A stretch of 37,084 bases of DNA from Acidimicrobiia bacterium (GCA_029287195.1 JARFRN010000031.1:1-37084), one strand, 5' to 3'. Counted from the first letter of the stretch, positions 7,774 through 16,492 are shown. Notes: generated by a model not told the origin, from the letters alone. Program-made: numbers and translations.

Positions 7774-10700
7774 GGTCTGCCCAGCTGAACCAGCTCCACC
7801 TGTCCGTCAGCGAGCAGGTAGCCCCGGCCCACAGGGAAGTGTTGCGGCCCGCGTCGGGGAAGCTCGGTATGCCAGAGATCGCCGTCGGTAGCGAGATTGG
7901 GTCGCAGAGCACAGCCTATGCGCGACCGGCGCAGGTCTTGGGTCCAGTGTCCGTACATACGGCGAATCGCGTCGGCAGACCCGGCCGCCACGATCCGGAG
8001 CGCCCGCTGCCGCCTATTCACCAGCTCGCTGAGCTGCGGGGAGGCTGCTACGAGCTCGGCATCATCGACGAGGATCAATTGCGCACCGGATTCATCTAAT
8101 TCTGCGAGCGACCCGAGCGTGATCGTGCGGTCGACGGCGGCAGCCCCGCCCAGCGGGGATCGACGCGGAGTCATCGCTGTGACGATCAGATCTGGTCGGG
8201 CAGCCTTGGCGACGGCAGCAATGGTGGCGAGGGCGCTGCTCTTGCCAGAACGCGCCGGCCCGGTGATCAAGGCGTGCTCGCCGTCCCGCAGGACCCAACC
8301 CGACGGCAGGAGCAACGTGTCCCCGATCCCAAGAGGTAGAAACCACTCGTCGTCGGTGATCCTGCCGACCCCCACGACCTCGGCCGCACACACCTCCTGA
8401 GGAAGGACATCGATTTGCCACGGGGCCAATTGCGGATCGCCCCATCGATTCGCCTCCACTGCTGCCTCGAGACCATCGCGGTGGGAAAGCATCACCTGGA
8501 TCTCCCGCCCACTCCCGGATTCAAAGGCCCTGCCCGGAAGAATCGGCGGGTCGACGGCAGGAATCCCCAGCTCGGTGTAGTCGTATCGGTCGGCGAGACG
8601 GAACCCGATCTTCGATCCGACCAGCGATCCGATTCGGATGGGAATGTCACCCGGACGTTTTGCGCTGATGATTGTGTAGATGCCGACCCCGGGACCATCG
8701 GCAACGATCCGGGCAATGAGGTTGCGTGCCGTCATGTCACCGGGTTCGTCGTAGGCGTCATTGAACCCACCGAAGTTGTCCAATACCACAACGACGGTGG
8801 GGACGGGCGAGCCGGGCTCGGGACCGTGGCCGACCGTATCGCGCCTTCGTTGCAACTCTTCGGAAAGCCGCCGCAGCAGGCGGAGCTGCCGTTCGCCCTC
8901 GTGTACCCCGACAACCGCACCAACATGAGGCAACCGGCTCAGCGGACCGAGCAACTGGTCGTCGAAATCGAGCACGTAGATGTGGAGCCGATTGGGGTCA
9001 TAGTCGTGCGCCAGCCCTGTGACCAAAGATGCAACAGCCGTGGTCGTCCCACTGCCTGGCAGACCGTAGAGCAGCAGGTTGCCGCAGGACGGCGACCACA
9101 CTGCACCTACTTGTCGCTGCCGATGGGGTTCATCACCGAGGGCAAACACCGTACCCTCTCCGTCGGGATGGGGAATCTCGGACGGAAACAACCGGAAGGG
9201 CAGTGGTTCCGGCCACGGTAGGCGCGGTGGCGGGAGCTGCATAGTATCTGCGACGCGCACCGCGGCGTCAACGATCCTCTCCAGATCGGTCGGCCCGTCG
9301 CCCGAACCGGCTGGAGCAACCGGCTGCGGTTGCTCGTATGCGAATACAAATGGTCCAATCAGCCAGCGAGTCGTGTCGGCGGCAAGCGAGCGGTCGGTAG
9401 CGATTGCTGCCTGAAATGCCACGACATCCTGCGGTCCCAGCCGGGCCATGCCCCGACCCGGCTGATTGCGACCAATCTCGGCCGCCGCCGCGGAGCCGAT
9501 CACATCGACAGAGTCGATGCCGTCTTGCATCCGCAGAGCAATACGTAAGTTGGTATTGGCCTTGATGCTCTCCGAGATGACACCGCTGGGTCGTTGGGTG
9601 GCCAGCACCAGGTGGACGCCCAAACTGCGTCCCCGCTGGGCGATGCCGACCAGCGCTTCGATGAAGTCGGGAATCTCTTTCGCCAGCGCGGCGAACTCGT
9701 CAATGACGACCAGCAAGCGCGGCAGGGGATCGTCGGTATCCCCAAACTCCGCGATGTCCGTCACGGAAGCCTCCCGCAGCCGCTTCTCCCGATAACGCAG
9801 CTCGGCGTCGAGACAGGACAGCGCTCTAATCGCGAGGTGGTCGTCTAGATCGGTAACGACCCCAACGGTGTGCGGAAGTGCTGCGCATGCATCGAAGGCG
9901 CTGCCTCCCTTGTAGTCGATCAGAACGAAGTTCAGCAACGTCGGGCTGCACTCCACCGCCAGGCCTGCGACCAGGGTTCGGAGGAGCTCGGACTTACCGG
10001 CTCCGGTGGTACCACCGAGCAGGGCGTGCGGACCATCGGCGATCAGATCGACAATCACTCGTCCCCTATCGGAATGCCCGATCGGTACGGCCGGACTAAC
10101 CGGGCGCCGTTCCCAACGTCTCTGGATCGACCTGTCGAGATCCCGCTCGAGTCCCAGCAGCGCCGGCAGGTAGGCAACGCTGGGCAAAGCTGCTCCAAGA
10201 GCTTGCGCCTCGGGATCTTTGAGCCGTGCCAGTGCCCGCGCTGCCGAGCGGGCCCGGGCGGCACTGAGTAGCCACGGGCTCACCCCGGACTCTCGACCGT
10301 CCGGAAACCGCACCCGGCACGCCCCTTTGTCGAATACCACAACCGTTGTCGACAACGACGGGAGATCAGCGGTCTGCGTCGCCAGAGCGAGACCGGCGAT
10401 CGAACGCTTCGCCCCGTTGCGGAGCGCCGTTCGGATTTCTGGTCGGGCCCCTGTCACGAGATTGGGCACGTCCACGACAATGAGATGATGCGGGGTGACC
10501 GGCTCGTTCCCATCGCCGCCGGGGAGATGGGTGGCTACGGAAGCAACCTCGTTGTCGGTTGCCGCCAACCGACGACGCGGCCCACCGTCGATCGTCACAT
10601 GCGGGAGCCATTTCGCCCAATCCCATTCGGCCGCGTTTTCCGTCACAATGGTGATCGCTAGATCGGCGGGCCCGTGATGCACCGCCGCCTGAAGCACCAC

Positions 10701-11564
10701 CTGACGAGCCAGCCCGAGGATTTGGCGACGTGCCCCGGCGACGCCCGTCGTGGCCCCTGCATCAAGCCGAATCTGCAACGGTACGCCATGCAGTTTGCCT
10801 AAGCGCTGCAGAATCGCACCCGACCCCACATCGAGCTGCCCCCGGAGATGCGGCTGCCATGGAATACACCCGGTACCGATCGGCAACTCCATGAAGTCGG
10901 CGTGGTCGGCTCGCCGCTCCCAAAGACGCGAATCCCTGTCGGCCACCCTTCGCAAGAGTTCTCGAGGAGGGGTCACTGCAGCGAGCGCTGCCTCGATGGC
11001 TCCACGATGGGCGGAAGCAACTTGCGCTCCAAACCGCTCGAGGGCAGCACCGTAGACCTGTCGTGTCTCTCGCCGCTCCCGCCCGGCGCGCCGCCGATCC
11101 TCGAACCTGTTTGCCAGCAGCATGACCGGCGAGAAGAGGGCAAACATCGCCATGCGCGGATGGATAAGCACGGCCATGGTAAGGCCGAGAAAGATCGGCA
11201 CTACGAGCGCGGCCCAGCCGAAGCGGGCGACCCTGGGAGGTTCTTGTGGGGCATGCGGAACGGTCAAGGGTTGTGCGGCAAGCCCGATCACCCGTCGCGG
11301 AGGACGGTTGAAGATTCCCTTCGAGACCTGCCCTGTGAAGCCTGCACCGACCACCGCTGGAGCATCGAACTCGATCACAGATCCGTCACCGAGACCCGAC
11401 TCCGCGAGCGGCATCGTGCGACCAACGGCGCAACCGTCGACTGCGATGCTCGCTGCGTCGCTGAGGTCCCACGAATCGGCGAGATCACCGAAGGTCTTGT
11501 CCCTTCCGGCGAGGTCGCAGTTGACCTCGTATTCGGTGTCGCCCAGGCGAACCACCAGCTGCAT
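7770..11564 (-). CDS. eccC: EccC/EssC-like FtsK-SpoIIIE ATPase of a type VII secretion system
   Basis: The 1264-residue motor of the locus. An N-terminal domain of about 70 residues looks ubiquitin-like or FHA-adjacent, followed by two membrane helices (about 117-150) and three P-loop modules. Module 1 is intact (Walker A GGTTGAGKSE near 516, Walker B LLVVIDEFAAL near 617, then LVLATQRPSG). Module 2 has a degenerate Walker A (GLPGSGTTT near 834, no Lys) and Walker B (VVVVLDNFGG, no Glu). Module 3 keeps GPARSGKSS (near 1102) with LILVDDAEL. This three-module plan is that of EccC/EssC, with EccCa and EccCb fused. The ATG overlaps the preceding WXG-like gene stop as TGATG, and the stop overlaps the DUF1023 hydrolase gene. 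Confidence 0.9.
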   Translation of the reverse strand: MQLVVRLGDTEYEVNCDLAGRDKTFGDLADSWDLSDAASIAVDGCAVGRTMPLAESGLGDGSVIEFDAPAVVGAGFTGQVSKGIFNRPPRRVIGLAAQPLTVPHAPQEPPRVARFGWAALVVPIFLGLTMAVLIHPRMAMFALFSPVMLLANRFEDRRRAGRERRETRQVYGAALERFGAQVASAHRGAIEAALAAVTPPRELLRRVADRDSRLWERRADHADFMELPIGTGCIPWQPHLRGQLDVGSGAILQRLGKLHGVPLQIRLDAGATTGVAGARRQILGLARQVVLQAAVHHGPADLAITIVTENAAEWDWAKWLPHVTIDGGPRRRLAATDNEVASVATHLPGGDGNEPVTPHHLIVVDVPNLVTGARPEIRTALRNGAKRSIAGLALATQTADLPSLSTTVVVFDKGACRVRFPDGRESGVSPWLLSAARARSAARALARLKDPEAQALGAALPSVAYLPALLGLERDLDRSIQRRWERRPVSPAVPIGHSDRGRVIVDLIADGPHALLGGTTGAGKSELLRTLVAGLAVECSPTLLNFVLIDYKGGSAFDACAALPHTVGVVTDLDDHLAIRALSCLDAELRYREKRLREASVTDIAEFGDTDDPLPRLLVVIDEFAALAKEIPDFIEALVGIAQRGRSLGVHLVLATQRPSGVISESIKANTNLRIALRMQDGIDSVDVIGSAAAAEIGRNQPGRGMARLGPQDVVAFQAAIATDRSLAADTTRWLIGPFVFAYEQPQPVAPAGSGDGPTDLERIVDAAVRVADTMQLPPPRLPWPEPLPFRLFPSEIPHPDGEGTVFALGDEPHRQRQVGAVWSPSCGNLLLYGLPGSGTTTAVASLVTGLAHDYDPNRLHIYVLDFDDQLLGPLSRLPHVGAVVGVHEGERQLRLLRRLSEELQRRRDTVGHGPEPGSPVPTVVVVLDNFGGFNDAYDEPGDMTARNLIARIVADGPGVGIYTIISAKRPGDIPIRIGSLVGSKIGFRLADRYDYTELGIPAVDPPILPGRAFESGSGREIQVMLSHRDGLEAAVEANRWGDPQLAPWQIDVLPQEVCAAEVVGVGRITDDEWFLPLGIGDTLLLPSGWVLRDGEHALITGPARSGKSSALATIAAVAKAARPDLIVTAMTPRRSPLGGAAAVDRTITLGSLAELDESGAQLILVDDAELVAASPQLSELVNRRQRALRIVAAGSADAIRRMYGHWTQDLRRSRIGCALRPNLATDGDLWHTELPRRGPQHFPVGRGYLLADGQVELVQLGRP

Positions 11565-11935
11565 CAGATCACACCGCTCTGAGTTCCGATGGGAGATCCG
11601 CCGGAGAAGCCGGCCGCTGCTGCCTCAGCTGCGGAGGCTTGCGCCCGCAGGGCCGCGGCTTCACTCCGCAGCCGGCGGGCTCGTCCGACCAGCTCGTGTG
11701 CGATCCGATCGAGCCGATCTGCCTGCTGATCCAGCACCCTTCCCCGCCTCCGGGTGTTCTGTTCGAACTCGGTAGCCGCCGGCCCCATCCACACTTGCCT
11801 CGACAGGACAATGAGCGGTTCGAGCACACCGCGCAGCGCCGCCGCCTGGATACGGAGATGCTCCGCATCTGCACCAAGGGAGGCGGCGTCGGCGACATTG
11901 CGGTCGGCCAGCCCGCGGAGCTCTGCCGGCGTCAT
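11564..11935 (-). CDS. WXG100-like helical protein
   Basis: This 123-residue helical protein carries a W-M-G turn (RQVWMGPAATEFEQ) near residue 49, between two long amphipathic helices. That is the WXG100 hairpin plan, extended by an Ala-rich C-terminal helix and a Gly/Ser tail. It follows the first WXG100 gene by 20 bases and is directly coupled to the ATPase gene (TGATG). It probably pairs with or is exported alongside the upstream WXG100 protein. The sequence differs too much from EsxA/EsxB for a symbol. Confidence 0.75.
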   Translation of the reverse strand: MTPAELRGLADRNVADAASLGADAEHLRIQAAALRGVLEPLIVLSRQVWMGPAATEFEQNTRRRGRVLDQQADRLDRIAHELVGRARRLRSEAAALRAQASAAEAAAAGFSGGSPIGTQSGVI

Positions 11936-11955
11936 GTCACGATCAACCCACGGAG

Positions 11956-12228
11956 CTAGCGCGTTGCCATCTCGATGTTGTCGCGATACTTCGCCACTGC
12001 GATCCCTGCCTGCACCAAGGCCTCACGCAGGTTGCGCAGCGCCGGCGCAAACTCTTGCTCCCAAGCTGACCGGAACTTGTCGGCCCCCGGCCCTTCCCAG
12101 GCGGTTGCGCCGGGGGCCACCTTGTTCGTGAGCGTCGTCTCGAGGCCCTGTACCTCACCCGCCTTGCTATCGAACATCGACCGCAGCTGATCCAGATCCG
12201 CAAGATTCGCACCAAACATCCCTGCCAT
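11956..12228 (-). CDS. WXG100 family (ESAT-6-like) secreted protein
   Basis: The 90-residue protein starts MAGMFGANLADLDQL and has the W-x-G turn (TAWEGPGADKFRSAWEQEF) in the middle, followed by a second helix ending DNIEMATR. Size and motif fit the WXG100 family of type VII substrates. The track start at 12306 is too early. The ATG at 12228 has a strong ribosome site (AAAGGAAGCGAC) and removes a non-family extension. It is the first gene of the minus-strand secretion operon. A C-terminal YxxxD/E export signal is not exact; AKYRDNIE is the nearest match. Confidence 0.9.
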   Translation of the reverse strand: MAGMFGANLADLDQLRSMFDSKAGEVQGLETTLTNKVAPGATAWEGPGADKFRSAWEQEFAPALRNLREALVQAGIAVAKYRDNIEMATR

Positions 12229-12277
12229 GTCGCTTCCTTTCGCTTCTCGATTTCGTGGTTTAGACTCGACCCTGCAG

Positions 12278-12306
12278 ACCATATAACGATATTTAACAAT
12301 TGACAA
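12278..12306 (-). promoter_or_regulatory. Promoter of the WXG100-EccC operon
   Basis: On the minus strand TTGTCA (12306-12301), a 17-base spacer and TATGGT (12283-12278) form a good sigma-70-type promoter. It predicts a start near 12271 and a leader of about 43 bases that includes the ribosome site of the WXG100 gene. Its -35 lies on the same bases as the -35 of the divergent promoter. Confidence 0.6.
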
Positions 12307-12327
12307 TAAGGTTTAAAAGCGTATAGA
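12300..12327 (+). promoter_or_regulatory. Promoter of the LysM/TcpC-like/EspG-like operon
   Basis: TTGACA (12300-12305), a 16-base spacer and TATAGA (12322-12327) are followed after 8 bases by the ATG at 12336. No ribosome site is present, so the transcript should be leaderless or nearly so. The region is conspicuously AT-rich against its surroundings. Confidence 0.6.
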
Positions 12328-12335
12328 GTCGCGAC

Positions 12336-13115
12336 ATGACGGAGAAGTCGGTCGGCAGGTTGATCACCCTTCTGGCGGCTAATGCGTCGCTCACGCTGGG
12401 ATTCCACCTACTCGGGTCGTATCCGGTATTCGCCGCCGAGTGGTCGCTGACCTGGCTCGACCAAGCGGACCCCGAAGTCGCCGTCGCTGCGTTGCTCCGG
12501 GTGATTGGTCTGATCCTCTGCTACTGGGTGTTGATTACAACTACGATCTATGCGCTGTCGAGAAGCCGCGGCCGGGTGCCGAGGACGATCCGATGGATGA
12601 CGATTCCCGCGATCCGCTACATCGTCGATCGCGCTCTTGCGACAACGCTGCTGATCTCAGCACTGGCCGTACCGTCCCATCCCTTGGCCGCAGCCGAGGA
12701 CCCCGAACCGGGGATCGTCCTCGAGATCCACGGGGACCGCATCCCCGTGCCGCACCTCCGGCCGGAACCGGTCGCCCCGGGCGCTACCCCAGCCGACCCG
12801 ACACCCGGCCCCCACGCGGCAGCAAGTCCGATACCACTGTTACTCGCACCCCCGGCAGCTGCGCCGGCTGCGGTCCTTCCCGTCGCTGCGCTACCAGGTG
12901 AAGAAAACTACACGGTCGCTCCCGGTGACAGCCTGTGGCTGATCGCCGAGACACAGGTCCAGGCTGCAACGGGAGACATACCGACCGAGCAAATGATTGC
13001 GACGTACTGGCGGGAGCTGATCGACATCAACATCGCCGGCCTGCGTTCACGTAACCCCAACCTGATCTACGCCGGCGAGCTCTTGACGTTGCCGAAACTC
13101 GAGGTGCAACCGTGA
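12336..13115 (+). CDS. Polytopic membrane protein with C-terminal LysM domain (type VII locus)
   Basis: The 259-residue protein has three hydrophobic segments (about 8-32, 51-74, 95-120), a Pro/Ala-rich linker (about 125-190) and a C-terminal LysM domain (about 200-256: ENYTVAPGDSLWLIAE through NPNLIYAGELLTLP). LysM binds peptidoglycan, so the protein probably anchors an envelope complex to the wall. It is the first gene of the plus-strand arm, divergent from the WXG100-EccC operon, and its stop overlaps the next start (GTGA). It shows no relation to EccB, EccD or EccE that I can see, so a structural role in secretion is inferred from context. Confidence 0.72.
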   Translation: MTEKSVGRLITLLAANASLTLGFHLLGSYPVFAAEWSLTWLDQADPEVAVAALLRVIGLILCYWVLITTTIYALSRSRGRVPRTIRWMTIPAIRYIVDRALATTLLISALAVPSHPLAAAEDPEPGIVLEIHGDRIPVPHLRPEPVAPGATPADPTPGPHAAASPIPLLLAPPAAAPAAVLPVAALPGEENYTVAPGDSLWLIAETQVQAATGDIPTEQMIATYWRELIDINIAGLRSRNPNLIYAGELLTLPKLEVQP

Positions 13116-14014
13116 CTATGGCGGACATGCTGGGAGCTCCGATCTGTGACCCACCGGACCCGATCGCGCCGACTTCCGATCCCTGCCCGCTACCGGCCCG
13201 GGACACTCGACCTGAGGTTGCAAACCCAACGAGGCGTCACCTCGTTCGGCTTTCCTTGGTCGTTGCGACCGCTCTCTGCGTCGGAGTAGCGGTCGGCACC
13301 TACGCGATCCCCCACAGGACGGAACTCGCCCCAAGGCCAACCGCCGCAGCGGCCAACGAGGTGCCGGCGGGGGTCGCCGGATTCGCCGAGCTATTCGTCG
13401 CCACCCACTTGTCCGCCATCGTCGCCGCGGAACACCGAGCTGCGCTCTACCCGAATGGTGGTGCGCCCCCAGATCCCAGCGGCCTGTGGGTCAACCGGGC
13501 GGCGACAACTGCGGCCGTAGCCGTCGATGAGAACGTTTGGCGGGTGACGGTGGCGGCGGAGGTCTTGGAGAAGGTCGACGACACGTATGAACCAGCCGGG
13601 ATCCAGTACTACACAGTCATCGTTGCCCAGACCGACGCACAGCCTATGGCCTTGTCCGCTCCCAGTCGTACCCCGATTCCCGAGGAACCGACGCGGACGA
13701 AGACTGCTCCGCGCTACACCGGAGCGGTGCCCCCAGATCAGGAAACAGCCGTTGTCGACTTCCTGACCGCATATCTCACCGGAAACGGCGAAGTCGCCAG
13801 GTATGTCGCCCCGACTGCCAGGATTGCCCTGTTCTCGGCTCCGCCTTACGTGTCCGCCGAGATCGTGAGCATTGGCGCCGACTCGCTGGGGCGGATTCGG
13901 GCACAGCTGACCGCAGTTTCTGCGAGCGGTGCAACTCCAAGACTCGAGTACACGCTCGAGATGACCTATGAGAGCGGCGTCTGGGAAGTCCTCGCAATGG
14001 CCCCGTCGACATGA
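13112..14014 (+). CDS. TcpC/VirB8-like single-pass membrane protein (conjugation-type NTF2 domains)
   Basis: The 300-residue protein has a Pro-rich cytoplasmic start, one membrane helix (about 45-67, RLSLVVATALCVGVAVGTYAI) and an extracytoplasmic part. This reads as two related NTF2-like domains: AGFAELFVATHLSA in the first, and ETAVVDFLTAYLTGNGEVARYVAPTA in the second. The layout and the FLTAYLTG...RYVAP pattern resemble TcpC, the VirB8-like component of Gram-positive conjugation channels. The start is GTG 13112 (overlap GTGA) or ATG 13118, and the stop overlaps the next gene by ATGA. No relaxase or other transfer gene is nearby, so it may be part of the type VII machine. The TcpC assignment is by eye. 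Confidence 0.55.
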   Translation: MTMADMLGAPICDPPDPIAPTSDPCPLPARDTRPEVANPTRRHLVRLSLVVATALCVGVAVGTYAIPHRTELAPRPTAAAANEVPAGVAGFAELFVATHLSAIVAAEHRAALYPNGGAPPDPSGLWVNRAATTAAVAVDENVWRVTVAAEVLEKVDDTYEPAGIQYYTVIVAQTDAQPMALSAPSRTPIPEEPTRTKTAPRYTGAVPPDQETAVVDFLTAYLTGNGEVARYVAPTARIALFSAPPYVSAEIVSIGADSLGRIRAQLTAVSASGATPRLEYTLEMTYESGVWEVLAMAPST

Positions 14015-14763
14015 ACGATCCCGGCCGACGCAGCGCGATCGACCATAGGCGGCGCTCGTTCTCCGTACCGAAGCGCCTGATGCCGGCCATACTGGCGCTT
14101 CACGCCGGCGAGCAGTCGCATTCTGCCGCAACGATCGCCGAACTGGAATCCGTTGACATCCTGGTCGACGGGGAACTCGACCCTTTGGTGGCGACCCTCA
14201 TGACGGTGATGACCGGCCCGAGGATGGTGGTGGCGGTCGAGGCGGCAGGAGTGAGAGCGCAGCGAATGGCAACTATTTGGGAGTCCGGGCGCCGCGCCGT
14301 GCTCGGTACTACCGCCGATCGGGATCAGTTCGACCTTCTCCAGATCGAACCAGAGCTGCTCCCCTTCCATCTCGCCCAGGTCACCGATTTGACTCCCCGA
14401 CCACAACCTCCTTTCAAGGGTGCGATTACGGTGCCGAAGGCGACGCTGCACCGTGTCGAAGACGTAATTGCTCGGGACCAAAGAGCTGCCGAGCGCGAGT
14501 TGCGAGCCGCAGGCCTCGTCTATCCGTGGTCCGATTGGCTGCTCATCGCCCTGGCGCATCGTCGGGCCCTGTGGACGATCGAAGCGATTTGGCTCGCCGG
14601 CCGTACCAAGCGAGCGGAGCAAATGACGGTGCTGGATGCCGGATCGGTCGGCTACTGGACCGTCAAAGAGAGTTCCTGCCGGGACACAGTCACGCTCCGT
14701 GTCAGCGACTTCGATCAAGTGCTACGCCGCTGCAGCGCGCTGCTTCCGGCTACGGCGCGGTAG
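14011..14763 (+). CDS. EspG-like type VII secretion-associated protein
   Basis: A soluble 250-residue protein. Its pattern (ILVDGELDPLVATLMTVMTGPRMVVAVEAAG, then FDLLQIEPELLPFHLAQVTDL, closing VTLRVSDFDQVLRRCSALLP) resembles the EspG/ESX-associated chaperone fold, which holds substrates for EccC. No signal peptide or membrane helix is seen. It is translationally coupled (ATGA) to the TcpC-like gene and ends the plus-strand arm, one base before the convergent acyl-CoA dehydrogenase. Remote similarity and context support the call; without a profile search it could be an unrelated cytosolic protein of the locus. Confidence 0.5.
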   Translation: MNDPGRRSAIDHRRRSFSVPKRLMPAILALHAGEQSHSAATIAELESVDILVDGELDPLVATLMTVMTGPRMVVAVEAAGVRAQRMATIWESGRRAVLGTTADRDQFDLLQIEPELLPFHLAQVTDLTPRPQPPFKGAITVPKATLHRVEDVIARDQRAAERELRAAGLVYPWSDWLLIALAHRRALWTIEAIWLAGRTKRAEQMTVLDAGSVGYWTVKESSCRDTVTLRVSDFDQVLRRCSALLPATAR

Positions 14764-14764
14764 A

Positions 14765-16492
14765 TCACACGTCCGCAGCTACCAGGGCATCCACGATCGT
14801 GGCGTACTGGACGTCTTCCTCGGGCCGGTAACCCGCCTCCACATGGAGGCCCAGGAGCAGTGCGGCAGCAGCAGCCAGCTCATCGGCGTGAACGTCCTCC
14901 CCATTCTCCTCCGCGGATTGCAGCAGAAGTGCAATCTGATGCAGACGGAGCAGTCGTTCGAGCTGGCCCCTGAAGTGCAGCGCACCAAAACCAGGATCCT
15001 CGATACAACGTGCTACAAGCCCGGCCAGCTCCTCGAGCTGCGATTGCGCCCGATCAGCCAACAGACCCAGGTCCTGTTCGGCGACGCCTTTGAGAATGGT
15101 GGCGGTGCGGTCGACGACCGTTCCCGCCAGGCCGAGCCGGCCCATGTCGCGCAACACTTGCGCCGTCAACACATTGTGGGTTCCTTCCCACTGCTCGTAT
15201 ACGACCGCGTCGCGCAGGAGACGGGGCAGCACGCTGAAGTCTTCGATCGCACCGTTGCCGCCCAGGATCTCAATAGCCTGACGAACGACTCCGGTGGCGG
15301 CCAGGGAGCAACCCAGCTTGTTGGCGTTCACGAGATACCGATGGAGACCGAAATCTGCGGACGAGACCTCGCCTGCACCCATCGCAGCCAGATCGACGGC
15401 TTCGTCCAACGCGGTCAGTTCCCAGGTGCTGTGGAGCGCCGCCAGCCATTCCGCCTTGATTTGCGCCAATTGCAGCCGCACGACCGGGAAGTCGGCGATT
15501 CGCTTTCCAAAGGCGTGACGCACGGCCGCGTAGTTGGCCGCTTCCAGGTATGCCCGGCGCATGATTCCGAGGTCCCCGATGGCGTTGAGCCAGCGGCTCG
15601 TGTTGAGCATCGCCGTGACCATGATCTTGAAGCCGGCCCCGAGATCACCAACCAGGTGGGCCTCGGCTGCTGTGAAGTCGATCTCGCCCGACGCCATCGA
15701 GGTGGTACCGAGTTTGTCCTTGAGGCGACGGACGGAGAAGCCGTTCGGTTCTCCCGCAACCATCCGCGGCACGAGAAAGCAAGCCAGCCCGGCGGTACCC
15801 CCAGCGGCGCCGGCCGGCCGAGCCAGCAGGAGGAATTGGTCGGCGTCGGCTACCGAGCAGAACCACTTCTCGCCGTCGATCTGGTAGGCAGCACCCCTCT
15901 CGGTGGCGGTGGCGGCAATGGCCCCGACATCACTGCCGCCCTGAACCTCGGTCAGGAACTGCGCACCTCGTATTGCGGTGTCGTAGTCGCTCGCCGTCAG
16001 GTGGGGAACGAACTGTGCCGCCAGATCGGGAGAGTGGCGGCGGAGAACTCGCACCATGCCGGTGGTACAAGTAGCGGCACACATGTGGCCCATTTCTCCC
16101 TCGAACGACGCCAGATAGAACAGATTGGCCTGCTCAAATGATGCGCCGGCAGCTGCCGCGTGCTGCAGCAGCCCGGAGGCCCAGACATAGCGGCCGGCTT
16201 CGTGGTACGCCTCATCGAAAACGATCCGCTCCTGTGGGTTGCCGGCACCGTCGTACTTGATCAACTCCGGGGGCCGAGACTGGTAGCCGGCTACGGCGGC
16301 ACCGAGGGGACCCGCCACCACCTTTCCAAAGTCGCCGGCACTGCGACGCACCTCTGCCAGCCGTCTTGGCTCTAGATAGCGCGCATTGACCAAGTCGAGG
16401 TGGCCCTCGGTGTCGTAGGGATTGCCGGGATAGCGGCTCCGCCACTCAGCGAGGGCACGACGGGCGTCGCCGTAAGCGGACGGCGTGCTCAT
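14765..16492 (-). CDS. Acyl-CoA dehydrogenase family protein (AidB-like length)
   Basis: The 575-residue FAD enzyme has an N-terminal helical domain, the FAD/substrate segment AQFLTEVQGGSDVGA, a beta domain (DGEKWFCSVADADQFLLLARP, RLKDKLGTTSMASGEIDF) and the C-terminal helical domain. Signatures there are YAAVRHAFGKRIADFPVVRLQ, EILGGNGAIEDF and YEQWEGTHNVLTAQVLRDM. Glu 436 in WEGTHN is the likely catalytic or position-equivalent residue. The C-terminal extension of about 120 residues makes it longer than short-chain dehydrogenases and closer to the AidB group. The track start at 16597 is too early; ATG 16492 gives MSTPSAYGDARRAL. The substrate is unknown. Confidence 0.85.
   Translation of the reverse strand: MSTPSAYGDARRALAEWRSRYPGNPYDTEGHLDLVNARYLEPRRLAEVRRSAGDFGKVVAGPLGAAVAGYQSRPPELIKYDGAGNPQERIVFDEAYHEAGRYVWASGLLQHAAAAGASFEQANLFYLASFEGEMGHMCAATCTTGMVRVLRRHSPDLAAQFVPHLTASDYDTAIRGAQFLTEVQGGSDVGAIAATATERGAAYQIDGEKWFCSVADADQFLLLARPAGAAGGTAGLACFLVPRMVAGEPNGFSVRRLKDKLGTTSMASGEIDFTAAEAHLVGDLGAGFKIMVTAMLNTSRWLNAIGDLGIMRRAYLEAANYAAVRHAFGKRIADFPVVRLQLAQIKAEWLAALHSTWELTALDEAVDLAAMGAGEVSSADFGLHRYLVNANKLGCSLAATGVVRQAIEILGGNGAIEDFSVLPRLLRDAVVYEQWEGTHNVLTAQVLRDMGRLGLAGTVVDRTATILKGVAEQDLGLLADRAQSQLEELAGLVARCIEDPGFGALHFRGQLERLLRLHQIALLLQSAEENGEDVHADELAAAAALLLGLHVEAGYRPEEDVQYATIVDALVAADV

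Noticed and set aside
14636-16141. 501-residue plus-strand ORF opposite the acyl-CoA dehydrogenase
   Set aside because: Antisense frame. The dehydrogenase has full family motifs and the plus-strand frame has none.
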